This document shows, piece after piece, positions 23,004 to 30,289 of a DNA stretch of 30,289 nt. Location of the stretch: NCBI GenBank assembly GCA_945971755.1, contig CAMFPJ010000003.1, positions 1 through 30,289 of the forward strand. Direction: 5' to 3'. Within the stretch, counting starts at the first letter, position 1, and every line of letters begins with the position of its first letter. The notes below the pieces were generated by a model. That model did not search any database, was not told where the DNA came from, and worked only from the letters and a program-made list of their open reading frames with translations. Position numbers and translations under genes: made by a program. The DNA comes from an uncultured Clostridia bacterium (GTDB lineage Bacteria > Bacillota > Clostridia > Oscillospirales > Acutalibacteraceae).

Positions 23004-23004
23004 T

Positions 23005-23841
23005 TTAGCTTTCTCCGAATGAAGTAATTACAAAACAACTGCTGATATCCTTTGAGTCAGCGGCGGGTTCCAACAAAGCAAATGCCGAGTTGTCCGTTGT
23101 GCTTTGCTCTACGGTACTTACAGTGCCGATTATAAGGTCTTTGGGGAAAATTCCGCCCGTACCCGAAGTGCAAACAATTCCGCCCTTTGAAACCGCAGTG
23201 TTTTTGTCAAGCCCCGACAGTGAGCATTTACCTGAAAGCGACTGCTCCGAATTTGACGAAACATAGCCTATTTCGCCTGTTCGGATTTCATAAGCCGCCA
23301 CGTTAACACTTGGGTCCGTAACCGTTCTGACTACTGAAGATGTAGGGTTAACCTCAGTTACAACTCCGACAAGATAATTACGGTAAATTACGGCGTCGTT
23401 AACCTTTATTCCGTGATTTGAGCCTTTGTTTAAGGTAAATGAACTGAAAACATCTGCCGAATCTCTGCCGATAACGGTACAGTAAACCCATTCAAAATCA
23501 GGATTTTCCTCACGAACGTCCAAAAACTCTTCATAGGAATTTAACTGCTTTTTAGCATTTTCATAGTCAACAAGCTCAGCTCTGTATTCGGCAACCTCAC
23601 TCTCAAGCTCCTCAACTCTCTTTCGGTAAGATTCCGATGAAACAAAGCCACCCGTAAACGAGTCAGCCTTTTCCGCAAAATAAGAAGCAACCTTTCCAAG
23701 AGGCGCGGTCACAAAACTGACTGCCTTTGTAATCGGTGAAGACGACGCAGAAGAGGCAGCGGCAAAGACCGTCGCAACAAGTAAAAGAATTGCAACTGTC
23801 AATAAAACTTTGAATGTTGTTCCCTTAAAAAAGTTATTCAA
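23005..23841 (-). CDS. mreC: Rod shape-determining protein MreC
   Basis: A 278-aa protein with one N-terminal membrane helix (about 10-30), a coiled coil at about 68-105 (ESYRKRVEELESEVAEYRAELVDYENAKKQ region, leucine/valine heptads) and an extracytoplasmic double beta-barrel domain from about 118 (VIGRDSADVFSSFTLNKGSNHGIKVND, VGVVTEVNPTSSVVRTVTDP). It scaffolds the cell-elongation complex outside the membrane. The start codon is TTG at 23841, supported by GGAGG seven bases upstream. The next in-frame methionine is not near, so the TTG start is needed to include the anchor helix. It follows mreB by 15 bp. Confidence 0.95.
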   Translation of the reverse strand: MNNFFKGTTFKVLLTVAILLLVATVFAAASSASSSPITKAVSFVTAPLGKVASYFAEKADSFTGGFVSSESYRKRVEELESEVAEYRAELVDYENAKKQLNSYEEFLDVREENPDFEWVYCTVIGRDSADVFSSFTLNKGSNHGIKVNDAVIYRNYLVGVVTEVNPTSSVVRTVTDPSVNVAAYEIRTGEIGYVSSNSEQSLSGKCSLSGLDKNTAVSKGGIVCTSGTGGIFPKDLIIGTVSTVEQSTTDNSAFALLEPAADSKDISSCFVITSFGES

Positions 23842-23856
23842 TGTTCTGCCTCCGTA

Positions 23857-24846
23857 TTAAATGTTACCTCTTTCAAGGCACATACCCGTTCCCATTGCCA
23901 CACAGTCAAGAGGGTCAACAGCTATGTGAACGGGAATTTTTGTTTCTTCTGAAATAAGTCTGTCAATACCGCGCAGAAGTGCTCCGCCGCCCGTAAGCAT
24001 TATTCCGTTATCAACAATATCAGCCAAAAGTTCAGGGGGAGTTCTTTCAAGTGTTGTGCGGATAGTTTCAAGAATTTCCGAAAGGGGTTTGTATAGAGCT
24101 TCACGGACATCTTCTGAAGTAATTTCAATGTTTTTAGGAAGACCGTCAATTAAACTTCTGCCGCGAACATCCATTGCGCCCTCACCGTCGTAAGGTGTGG
24201 CAGAACCTATTTTAATTTTAATTTCTTCAGCAGTTCGCTCACCTATAAGCACATTGTGTTTCTTGCTTATGTATTCAATAATAGCTTCATCAAATTTGTC
24301 GCCGGCAGTACGAATTGATTTTGAGGTTACAATATCTCGGAACGAAATAACGGCAACCTCGGTAGTACCCGAACCTATATTGACAACCATATTACCTACC
24401 GCATCGGATATGTTGAGCCCTGCACCCATAGCTGCCGCAAGGGGCTCGCTGATTAAAGACGCAAATTTTGCACCTGCGTTTCTTGCGGCGTCACGCACCG
24501 CTTTACGCTCAACCTCTGTAATACCCGAGGGAACAGATATAAGAACTCTTGCTCTTGAAAAAGGTGAACGCTTAATCGCCATTTTTATAAATTCCTTGAG
24601 CATGTCCGAAGTAATTTCAATGTCGGCAATAACACCGTTTTTAAGAGGCTTTACTGCAGTAATTGAGCCCGGGGTTCTGCCAATCATTTCTTTTGCTTCA
24701 TTTCCGATTGCAACTACTGTTGGCGGGTTGTCTTTTTCAATAACCGCAACAACTGACGGCTCGCGAATAACAATTCCCTTGCCCTTTAAGTACACAACTG
24801 TGTTTGCTGTGCCGAGGTCAATTCCGATATCCTGTGCAAAAAGCAT
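23857..24846 (-). CDS. mreB: Rod shape-determining protein MreB (bacterial actin)
   Basis: A 329-aa actin-like ATPase that forms membrane-associated filaments and directs cell-wall elongation. The nucleotide-binding blocks are clear: phosphate 1 DIGIDLGTANTVVY (residues 5-18), connect 1 and phosphate 2 around VVNIGSGTTEVAVIS, and the adenosine motif GIMLTGGGALLRGID near 285-300. ATG 24846 is preferred over an upstream ATG at 24888: it has AGGAG seven bases before it and gives the usual start MLFAQDIGIDLG. It is first in the operon mreB-mreC-mreD-mrdA. No FtsZ-inhibitor genes (minCD) are seen next to it. Confidence 0.97.
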   Translation of the reverse strand: MLFAQDIGIDLGTANTVVYLKGKGIVIREPSVVAVIEKDNPPTVVAIGNEAKEMIGRTPGSITAVKPLKNGVIADIEITSDMLKEFIKMAIKRSPFSRARVLISVPSGITEVERKAVRDAARNAGAKFASLISEPLAAAMGAGLNISDAVGNMVVNIGSGTTEVAVISFRDIVTSKSIRTAGDKFDEAIIEYISKKHNVLIGERTAEEIKIKIGSATPYDGEGAMDVRGRSLIDGLPKNIEITSEDVREALYKPLSEILETIRTTLERTPPELLADIVDNGIMLTGGGALLRGIDRLISEETKIPVHIAVDPLDCVAMGTGMCLERGNI

Positions 24847-24910
24847 ACCTTTACTCCTAACTTTTTGAACTTCTGCTGAGCAGATCACTTCAATTTTTCA
24901 TAGATAATTT

Positions 24911-24939
24911 ATTATATCAAAAAAACGGATATTATACAA
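24911..24939 (-). promoter_or_regulatory. Promoter of mreBCD-mrdA
   Basis: TTGTAT (24939-24934), 17-bp spacer and a perfect TATAAT (24916-24911) on the minus strand. It lies directly downstream of the 5S rRNA terminator. A second TATAAT-like box overlaps the -35 but lacks its own -35. Confidence 0.55.
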
Positions 24940-24956
24940 TACCCGCCCTGAAATTT

Positions 24957-24991
24957 ATAAAAATAAAACGCCCACCCTATTGGGCAGACGC
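24957..24991 (-). terminator. Terminator of the 5S rRNA gene
   Basis: GCGTCTGCCC (24991-24982) pairs with GGGTGGGCGT (24977-24968) around AATA, with four G-U pairs, then TTTTATTTTT. The wobbles make it specific for the minus-strand transcript. It is 12 bp past the mature 5S end. Confidence 0.82.
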
Positions 24992-25002
24992 TTTCGGTTT
25001 AT

Positions 25003-25117
<115 letters not shown>

Positions 25118-25152
25118 TCGTGAAACTTACGTATCTCACGAATGCAAGAGGT

Positions 25153-25181
25153 ATTTTATCACTATTGCAAAATAAATTCAA
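25153..25181 (-). promoter_or_regulatory. Promoter of the orphan 5S rRNA gene
   Basis: TTGAAT (25181-25176), 17-bp spacer and TAAAAT (25158-25153) on the minus strand, placing the start about 30 bp upstream of the mature 5S. The remaining part of 25182-25263 shows only a short inverted repeat, GTCAA-AAA-TTGAC. Confidence 0.6.
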
Positions 25182-25263
25182 GTGTTTTTTGAACATTTTA
25201 TTAACTTTTTGCAAAACTCACAAGTTAAGTGTCAAAAATTGACGTACAATATGATGTTTTGCA

Positions 25264-25291
25264 CAAAAACTGCGGTGTTTACCACCGCAGT
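25264..25291 (-). terminator. Terminator of the Lys/Glu-rich membrane protein gene
   Basis: ACTGCGGTG (25291-25283) pairs with CACCGCAGT (25277-25269) around GTAAA, followed by TTTTTG on the minus strand. It is 9 bp after the stop codon. Confidence 0.88.
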
Positions 25292-25299
25292 AAATTTTT

Positions 25300-27261
25300 T
25301 TATTCATTTTCAAATGTCTTAGTAACGTCAAAAACTATATATTCATAGCCCTGATTCGGGTCAACCGCAGTGTAAAGAACGGTTGTGTTGTCAATAAAGT
25401 AAAGGTTTATATGTGGAGCATAGTTTTTGTCGGGAAGCTTAACGTATTCGCCTGTTTCCAAGTTGAAAACGTGAATTTGATAGTCGAGGGCATTTTTAAC
25501 CGTGCCCATCATAACTGCGTATTTTCCGTCATTGCTTATTGCCAATGCATCGGCATTCATTGAGTACCCTACAAGCGTGTATTCTCTGCCGGAAACAATG
25601 TTATAGAGCTTTCCGTCACCCTTACTTAAAATATAATTTCCGCTAATCATATAGTTAGTGCCCATAAAGCCGTAAAAAGACCCGGTAACCTTTTCAACGC
25701 CGTCCGTATTTTTAATCACGTCAAAGCCCGTGGTGGTTTTGCGTAAATAAATTACGCTTGCTGCGTCTGTAACAAAAAATTTGCCGTAAACATCAGACGC
25801 CAAAAGTGTTTCCTTGGTTCCGTTTTTAACAAAAATATCCTGAAGTCCGGCACCCGCGGGATATTCACGTGAGGAAATAAACGGCAGCGACTGCAAAGAA
25901 GATGTATATCCTGCTTTCGGAAGAATACAGAAATCTGTTACACCGGCGCCGCGTTCATCAATCGTTCTGTTAACAACGCTTAAAAATCTTGTCATTGCCC
26001 CTGTTTCAAGATTAACATCAAAGCTTTCCGACCATAAAATATCATTGCTCATTAGCGCCGATTTATCAGTTGAGGCAAGTAAAAGAGCATGGCCGTCCTG
26101 TTTGTATTTTGACGGCATAACTGTCATTTTGAACACTACTAAATCATAGAAATATGTTACGTCATCGCCGTTGTCGCTTGATGAGAAAACACTTATTCCG
26201 TAAACGTAATCTTCTATTTTGATATAATTCATTTCAATATTAAGAATTGCGCTGCCCATATCAATTTTAAGAGGGATTGAATTTGTATATTTAACAGGCA
26301 AGACCTCTCCGTCACGGTACTGATAATACTGAACAGTGTAATCGGAGTTAATTCCGTAAAAAATATTGGGGATATCTGTCTGCACTAAATTTGCGAGAAT
26401 ACCGTTTCTTGTAATCTGAGCATTTGCAAGCTTGCCCTCGTCAGTATTTTCATTTGGTTTTCCCTGTTCAACTGCATAGTCAGGGAAAATTTTACCGAGA
26501 AATACATATTTTCTGACAAGTTCACCTTTTTGGTCCTCTGTTCGGGAATTAAAGAATGTAATAAAGCCGAACACAAGTGCCAAAATAATTGCAACTGCGG
26601 CGATAATAATTGTTACAACATCTTTTTTCTCAAGCGGGTCACGAGGTTTCTTTTCTTTAATTTTTTTCTCTTTTTTTAGCTTTTCGGATTTTTGCTCTTT
26701 AATCTTTTTGACTTTTTCTTTTTTCTCTTTTGGTGTTTTAGACTTTTTTTCTTTCTTTTTCTTGCCGTCAAACTCTTCTTTTTCAAAAGTTTCGTCTTCA
26801 GAAACGGGTAACATTTCTTCAGTGACAAATTCATTTGTACTGTTTACCGTCGTTTCTTCTGCTTCTTCCGTTTCCGACTGCAAATATTTTGACGCATCAA
26901 TATCGTCAAATATTATTTCTTCTTTTTGACGGTGGGGTTCAACTTCAATAGCGACTTTTTCGGTTTTTAACTCTTCATTTTCTGCTGATTTTTCTTCGGC
27001 AGGCATTAAGTCGGCATCACGGTCTTTTTTGTTTTTAAGCCCGTGCTTTTCTTTCGGAACTTTCGGTTCTTTAATCTTTTTTTCCTTAGGCTCTTTTTCT
27101 TTCTTTTCCTTTTTCGTTTTTTTATCTTTTGAAGCCATGGGTTCTTTTGCCTTTTTTTCTTTAGGCTTCTTTTCTTTTTCAGACTCTTTTTCCGTTATTA
27201 TTTCCGCAACATTTTCTTCAATTTTCTGATACTTATCATTAAGAGAATTGTTTTCGCTCAT
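25300..27261 (-). CDS. Single-pass membrane protein with a Lys/Glu-rich cytoplasmic region and an extracellular beta-rich domain
   Basis: A 653-aa protein of unknown function. Residues 20-80 and 165-212 are long Lys/Glu runs (KEKK, PKEKK repeats) flanking an acidic stretch at 85-165. One membrane helix lies at about 215-237 (VVTIIIAAVAIILALVFGFITFF). The last 400 residues are extracytoplasmic by the positive-inside rule and beta-rich, with repeated units such as LAISNDGKYAVMMGTV...IHVFNLETGEYVKL that resemble blades of a beta-propeller. No enzyme motif is visible. ATG 27261 follows GGAGG six bases upstream. It has its own promoter and terminator and is monocistronic. The charged N-terminus could bind a cytoplasmic partner or nucleic acid; this is inference. 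Confidence 0.8.
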   Translation of the reverse strand: MSENNSLNDKYQKIEENVAEIITEKESEKEKKPKEKKAKEPMASKDKKTKKEKKEKEPKEKKIKEPKVPKEKHGLKNKKDRDADLMPAEEKSAENEELKTEKVAIEVEPHRQKEEIIFDDIDASKYLQSETEEAEETTVNSTNEFVTEEMLPVSEDETFEKEEFDGKKKKEKKSKTPKEKKEKVKKIKEQKSEKLKKEKKIKEKKPRDPLEKKDVVTIIIAAVAIILALVFGFITFFNSRTEDQKGELVRKYVFLGKIFPDYAVEQGKPNENTDEGKLANAQITRNGILANLVQTDIPNIFYGINSDYTVQYYQYRDGEVLPVKYTNSIPLKIDMGSAILNIEMNYIKIEDYVYGISVFSSSDNGDDVTYFYDLVVFKMTVMPSKYKQDGHALLLASTDKSALMSNDILWSESFDVNLETGAMTRFLSVVNRTIDERGAGVTDFCILPKAGYTSSLQSLPFISSREYPAGAGLQDIFVKNGTKETLLASDVYGKFFVTDAASVIYLRKTTTGFDVIKNTDGVEKVTGSFYGFMGTNYMISGNYILSKGDGKLYNIVSGREYTLVGYSMNADALAISNDGKYAVMMGTVKNALDYQIHVFNLETGEYVKLPDKNYAPHINLYFIDNTTVLYTAVDPNQGYEYIVFDVTKTFENE

Positions 27262-27299
27262 GTTTTTCCTCCGTAAAAGAAAGATATATACAATTTTGT

Positions 27300-27328
27300 A
27301 TTATACACTATTCAATTTGCCTTTACAA
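27300..27328 (-). promoter_or_regulatory. Promoter of the Lys/Glu-rich membrane protein gene
   Basis: TTGTAA (27328-27323), 17-bp spacer and perfect TATAAT (27305-27300) on the minus strand, about 40 bp before the start codon. Confidence 0.65.
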
Positions 27329-27353
27329 GTAAAAAAACTATACATCCAAAACC

Positions 27354-27368
27354 TTAACAATTTGTTAA
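27354..27368. promoter_or_regulatory. Short palindrome between divergent promoters
   Basis: TTAACAA-T-TTGTTAA is a perfect 7+7 inverted repeat centred between the two divergent promoters at 27300-27328 and 27392-27420. It could be a shared operator, but AT-rich palindromes of this size also occur by chance. Confidence 0.3.
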
Positions 27369-27391
27369 AAAGTAGTTAATATATATTTTAC

Positions 27392-27420
27392 GTGACAAAT
27401 TAAGAATTTTAGCTTATAAT
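27392..27420 (+). promoter_or_regulatory. Promoter of the hemolysin III family gene
   Basis: GTGACA (27392-27397), 17-bp spacer and perfect TATAAT (27415-27420). The start would be only a few bases before the ribosome binding site, giving a very short leader. Confidence 0.7.
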
Positions 27421-27446
27421 GTTAATCATGAAAAGGAGGCATGGCT

Positions 27447-28124
27447 ATGGCTATTAAAAGAACCAAGCTTGATGACAGAAATCTTCCCAATTACACAAGA
27501 CCGGAAGAAATCTTTAATATGATAACGCATATTGTCGGTGGGGCATTCGGCGTTGTCGCACTGCTTCTTTGCTCGAGCTTTGCAATTTATCACCACAACT
27601 GGTGGGGGCTTGTCGGCGGGTTTATTTACGGTGCATCAATGATTTTTCTTTACACAATGTCAAGCGTTTACCACGGTTTGTACCCGTCAAAGGGCAAAAA
27701 AGTTTTGCAGGTACTTGACCACTGCACAATTTACGCACTGATTGTCGGGTCCTATGTTCCGATTTTAATTACAAAACTTCGCGAATACGATTTGAAACTG
27801 ATGCTTATTCTCTCAGCTATAGGAATTGTAATAACTGCCGTGGGTGTAACCTTTACGGCTATTGACCACAAAACTTATGCCGGTATTTCTTACACATGTT
27901 ATTTTCTTTTAGGGTGGATGGCAATTTTTGCTGTTAAACCGATTATTGCGGCTTTTGGACTTCCGTTCTTTATTTGGCTGCTTTCCGGCGGAATCGCTTA
28001 CACACTGGGTATGATTTTTTACGGACTCGGCAGCAAATATCATTATATTCACGGCATTTTCCACATATTTATTTTAGCAGGCAGCGTTCTTCAGTTTATT
28101 GCAATTTTCAAATATTGTATATAA
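27447..28124 (+). CDS. Hemolysin III / PAQR-family membrane protein
   Basis: A 225-aa protein with seven membrane helices, of the HlyIII (YqfA/TrhA) branch of the PAQR superfamily. The metal-site motifs of the family are present: SSVYHG near helix 2, LDHCTIY near helix 3 and YHYIHGIFHIF near helix 7, giving the Ser, Asp and three His residues of the zinc site. Bacterial members have been linked to membrane-lipid homeostasis, and the hemolysin name reflects one early report, so toxicity should not be assumed. Two in-frame ATGs follow AAGGAGG; the second (27447) is seven bases from it and the first only one, so the second is used. It is monocistronic, with its own promoter and terminator. Confidence 0.93.
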   Translation: MAIKRTKLDDRNLPNYTRPEEIFNMITHIVGGAFGVVALLLCSSFAIYHHNWWGLVGGFIYGASMIFLYTMSSVYHGLYPSKGKKVLQVLDHCTIYALIVGSYVPILITKLREYDLKLMLILSAIGIVITAVGVTFTAIDHKTYAGISYTCYFLLGWMAIFAVKPIIAAFGLPFFIWLLSGGIAYTLGMIFYGLGSKYHYIHGIFHIFILAGSVLQFIAIFKYCI

Positions 28125-28140
28125 ACCGAATCATATATTC

Positions 28141-28166
28141 AAGCAGGGTTTTCCCTGCTTTTTTTG
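28141..28166 (+). terminator. Terminator of the hemolysin III family gene
   Basis: AAGCAGGG pairs with CCCTGCTT around TTTT (28141-28160), then TTTTTG. Confidence 0.9.
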
Positions 28167-28169
28167 TTA

Positions 28170-28198
28170 TTGATAATTAAAAAGATGTGGTATATAAT
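28170..28198 (+). promoter_or_regulatory. Promoter of the GtaA-like gene
   Basis: TTGATA (28170-28175), 17-bp spacer and perfect TATAAT (28193-28198), starting right after the preceding terminator. No catabolite-responsive (cre) palindrome is seen around it. Confidence 0.7.
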
Positions 28199-28224
28199 CA
28201 TTGTATAAGGAGAGGTGAGTTTTC

Positions 28225-30129
28225 GTGTCACAAATAATACTTCCGGCTTATCCGCTGATTACCATTGACCCGTTTATGAGCATTTGGTCTTCAAGCGAAA
28301 CCCTTTACGGCAAAGATACACAAATATGGCACGGTCAAAGAAAATCAATTCAAGGCGCGGTTTATCTTGACCATATTTATTCCTTATGCTTTATGGGCAA
28401 ACCCGATAAAGGTGATGAGATTATTCCCCAGATAAGCGTTGATGTAACTCCGCTTGTAACTACATACACTTTCGAGAACGAAATTTTAAGACTTACGGTT
28501 AAGTTTTGGACTCCGCTTATTATTGACGATATTTACAAGCTCTCACTCCCTGTTTCATACATTGACTATGAAATTGAGATTTTGGACGGCAAAGAGCATA
28601 CGGTAGAGGTGTGCATTACAATCGGCAAAGAATTTTGTTTTGACAGAAAAAACGGTAAACTTACTTACGGCGCAAAACACCTTGGCGATACGTCGGTTGT
28701 GTTTATGGGCAACAAAAATCAAAAGCCCTTAAACAGCAGCGGTGACGGCGTTTGTGCAAACTGGGGTTATGTTTACCTAACAGGCGATAAAGACAGTTAC
28801 AGCCACGGAAAATTCGGAATTCACAGCGAATGTGAAACACAAAAGGGCACATTTATTTTTGCCTATGATGATATTAAATCTATTGAATATTTCGGTACAC
28901 AGTACCCTTGCCTTTGGAAAGAAAAATTTGACAATATTTTTAAGGTAATTGAATATGCGCGTGACAATCACGATATACTTTTTCAAGACGTAAAACGCAT
29001 TGAAAATATGCTTTTAGCCGACTCCGAAAAATTCGGTGAAGATTATCAAAATATTCTAATCGCATCTTACAGACAGGTTTTGGCGGGACACAAAATTTTC
29101 AGGGATAAAAACGGTGATATTCTTTATTTCTCAAAGGAATGTCACTCAAACGGCTGTATTAACACAGTCGATGTTTCCTACCCTGCACTTCCGCTGTTTT
29201 TACTTTATAATCCGGAACTTGTAAAGGGTATGATGACAGGTATTTTTGAATTTGCAAGAATGCCTGCTTGGAGTTTTGACTTTGCACCTCACGATATCGG
29301 TCAGTACCCAATAGCAAACGGTCAGGTTTACGGTCATAAAAACTCTCCGCTTTTCCCGAAACGCAAAGTTTATCTTGAAAAGAAATGCCATCAGCGCTTC
29401 AGGTCGCAAATGCCCATTGAAGAATGCGGAAATATGCTCTCAATGGCGTATCTTCATTATCATTACACAGGCGACACAAGCGTTATTGACAAGAACTTTG
29501 ACTTACTTGAAAAATGGGCAAAATACCTTGTTGATGCAGGTGTTATTCTTAACAATCAGCTTTGCACAGACGACTTTGCAGGTCACAGTGAAAGAAATAT
29601 TAACCTTGCAATTAAGAGTGTTATGGGTATTGCTTTCTTCCACAAAATTTGTGAATCACTTAATAAACCGGACGACTATATGCATATTGCAAAGGACTAT
29701 GCCGAAAAACTTTATGCCTTTGTTTTGGAAGACGGTACTCTTCCGTTCTCAGTAGGTAACGAAGACTCCTGGAGCCTTAAATACAATCTGATTTGGGACA
29801 AAGTAATGAATTTTAACCTTTTCCCCGATACTCTTTACAAAGCAGAAAGCAAAAAATACGCAGAAAAGCTTGATAAATACGGTGTTCCCCTTGATTACAG
29901 AAGCACCCTTACAAAAACAGATTGGATGCTTTGGGCTGCCGTGCTTGACGAAACAGGCGAGAATATTAAGTTTTTTTCAAAATCACTTGTTTCATACCTT
30001 GCCCAAACAAAAGATATATACCCGTTCTCTGACTGGATTGACACAAAAGAGCCTTTTCGCCACGGATTTGCTCACAGAACCGTCCAAGGCGGACTTTGGA
30101 TGCCAGTTTTAGCTGATAAAAATAATTAG
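28225..30129 (+). CDS. GtaA/glutaminase-like protein with DUF4965/DUF1793-type domains
   Basis: A 634-aa protein related to the glutaminase A group (DUF4964, DUF5127/DUF4965, DUF1793). An N-terminal beta-sandwich part (about 5-240, PAYPLITIDPFMSIWS, IWHGQRKSIQGAVYLD) is followed by an alpha/alpha barrel-like region. The conserved blocks are TVDVSYPALPLFLLYNP (314-330), DFAPHDIGQYP (352-362), MPIEECGNM (396-404), LCTDDFAGH (446-454) and QGGLWMP near the end. Fungal members were named glutaminases, but the fold resembles six-hairpin glycosidases, so the reaction here is uncertain. There is no signal peptide, so it should be cytoplasmic, unlike many secreted relatives. The start is GTG at 28225 with GAGGTG seven bases upstream. 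The neighbouring gene end looks like a GH3 glycosidase, which weakly favours a carbohydrate role. Confidence 0.82.
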   Translation: MSQIILPAYPLITIDPFMSIWSSSETLYGKDTQIWHGQRKSIQGAVYLDHIYSLCFMGKPDKGDEIIPQISVDVTPLVTTYTFENEILRLTVKFWTPLIIDDIYKLSLPVSYIDYEIEILDGKEHTVEVCITIGKEFCFDRKNGKLTYGAKHLGDTSVVFMGNKNQKPLNSSGDGVCANWGYVYLTGDKDSYSHGKFGIHSECETQKGTFIFAYDDIKSIEYFGTQYPCLWKEKFDNIFKVIEYARDNHDILFQDVKRIENMLLADSEKFGEDYQNILIASYRQVLAGHKIFRDKNGDILYFSKECHSNGCINTVDVSYPALPLFLLYNPELVKGMMTGIFEFARMPAWSFDFAPHDIGQYPIANGQVYGHKNSPLFPKRKVYLEKKCHQRFRSQMPIEECGNMLSMAYLHYHYTGDTSVIDKNFDLLEKWAKYLVDAGVILNNQLCTDDFAGHSERNINLAIKSVMGIAFFHKICESLNKPDDYMHIAKDYAEKLYAFVLEDGTLPFSVGNEDSWSLKYNLIWDKVMNFNLFPDTLYKAESKKYAEKLDKYGVPLDYRSTLTKTDWMLWAAVLDETGENIKFFSKSLVSYLAQTKDIYPFSDWIDTKEPFRHGFAHRTVQGGLWMPVLADKNN

Positions 30130-30157
30130 GAATTCGGAATTGAATAGCAAAAAAATT

Positions 30158-30187
30158 AGACCTACCAATTTTGGTAGGTCTTTTGTT
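30158..30187 (+). terminator. Bidirectional terminator between the GtaA-like and GH3-like genes
   Basis: AGACCTACCA pairs with TGGTAGGTCT around ATTT (30158-30181), followed by TTTGTTTT on the plus strand and by AATTTTTTT on the minus strand. The two convergent genes end on either side of it. Confidence 0.9.
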
Positions 30188-30194
30188 TTACATA

Positions 30195-30289
30195 TTAGAT
30201 ATATTTAATGCACATCTCAAGAACTCTTTTTGCTGTTCTCTGCATTTCGCCGGTTGTGATTCCCTCGGGCTTTCCGAGAGTTTTAAGAA
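30195..30289 (-). CDS. C-terminal end of a probable GH3 family glycosidase (partial)
   Basis: Only the last 30 codons lie in the window. The frame ends at TAA 30195 and its translation includes GKPEGITTGEMQRTAKRVLE, then MCIKYI. The pattern of Gly-x-Pro-Glu-Gly-Ile-Thr, then Glu-Met-Gln-Arg-x-Ala and an amphipathic closing helix is what I associate with the C-terminus of bacterial GH3 beta-glucosidase-like enzymes. The other two minus-strand frames are either closed or give unconvincing sequence. The short length makes the family call tentative. It is convergent with the GtaA-like gene and shares its terminator. Confidence 0.5.
   Translation of the reverse strand, partial: LKTLGKPEGITTGEMQRTAKRVLEMCIKYI

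Noticed and set aside
24197..24868. Long plus-strand ORF (223 codons) within mreB
   Set aside because: It is fully antisense to MreB, whose protein motifs are intact, so the frame is a by-product of mreB codon use.
24847..24888. Upstream ATG for MreB
   Set aside because: It adds 14 residues not expected in MreB; ATG 24846 has AGGAG at proper distance and the normal N-terminus.
26708..27229. Phe/Ser-rich plus-strand ORFs opposite the Lys/Glu-rich protein
   Set aside because: They are the antisense reading of AAA/GAA repeats and have no ribosome binding sites.

Overview
The window looks like a chromosomal core segment of a low-GC Firmicute of class Clostridia. The evidence is AT-rich intergenic DNA, strong AGGAGG-type ribosome binding sites, frequent TTG/GTG starts, TTGACA/TATAAT promoters with 17-bp spacers, a FeoA-FeoB fusion followed by a FeoB-associated Cys-rich protein, and the mreB-mreC-mreD-PBP2 order. 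I cannot place it to genus. I see no phage, insertion sequence, CRISPR array, rRNA operon or tRNA gene, only one orphan 5S rRNA gene.

Layout. The left edge (1-203) has a strong minus-strand promoter driving a structured transcript that runs off the window. Then, all on the minus strand, come an alkaline phosphatase (318-1445), a lipoprotein of unknown function with an M28 metallopeptidase that has extra membrane segments (1636-4065), a divergent VanY-like protein that lacks key catalytic residues (4232-5110, plus), and an operon of glycerophosphodiesterase, GltX, GlnRS and a Lys/Ala-tailed membrane protein (10250 down to 5168). Next is a two-gene ABC exporter (13970 down to 10358) preceded by a 42-codon leader ORF and an intrinsic terminator, with a divergent XRE regulator (14412-14636). 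The iron-uptake unit follows on the plus strand (14652-17317): two matching GTTAG-N6-CTAAC operators around one promoter, a FeoAB fusion and a 50-aa Cys-rich membrane protein.

The right half holds housekeeping genes. rpsO and pnp (20093 down to 17454) carry two leader RNA structures: a three-way junction before rpsO, as expected for S15 autoregulation, and a long hairpin before pnp. The rod-shape operon mreB-mreC-mreD-mrdA (24846 down to 20338) is preceded by the stand-alone 5S rRNA gene, which has its own promoter and terminator. After this come a Lys/Glu-rich single-pass membrane protein (25300-27261, minus), a hemolysin III/PAQR protein (27447-28124, plus), a GtaA/glutaminase-like protein (28225-30129, plus) and the last 30 codons of a probable GH3 glycosidase (30195-30289, minus).

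Most genes are ordinary. The best candidates for something undescribed are the leader ORF/terminator/palindrome arrangement before the ABC exporter, the pnp and rpsO leader RNAs, the VanY-like pseudoenzyme, and the unassigned RNA at the left edge. All functional statements come from reading the sequence and from family knowledge; nothing was searched or folded by program.
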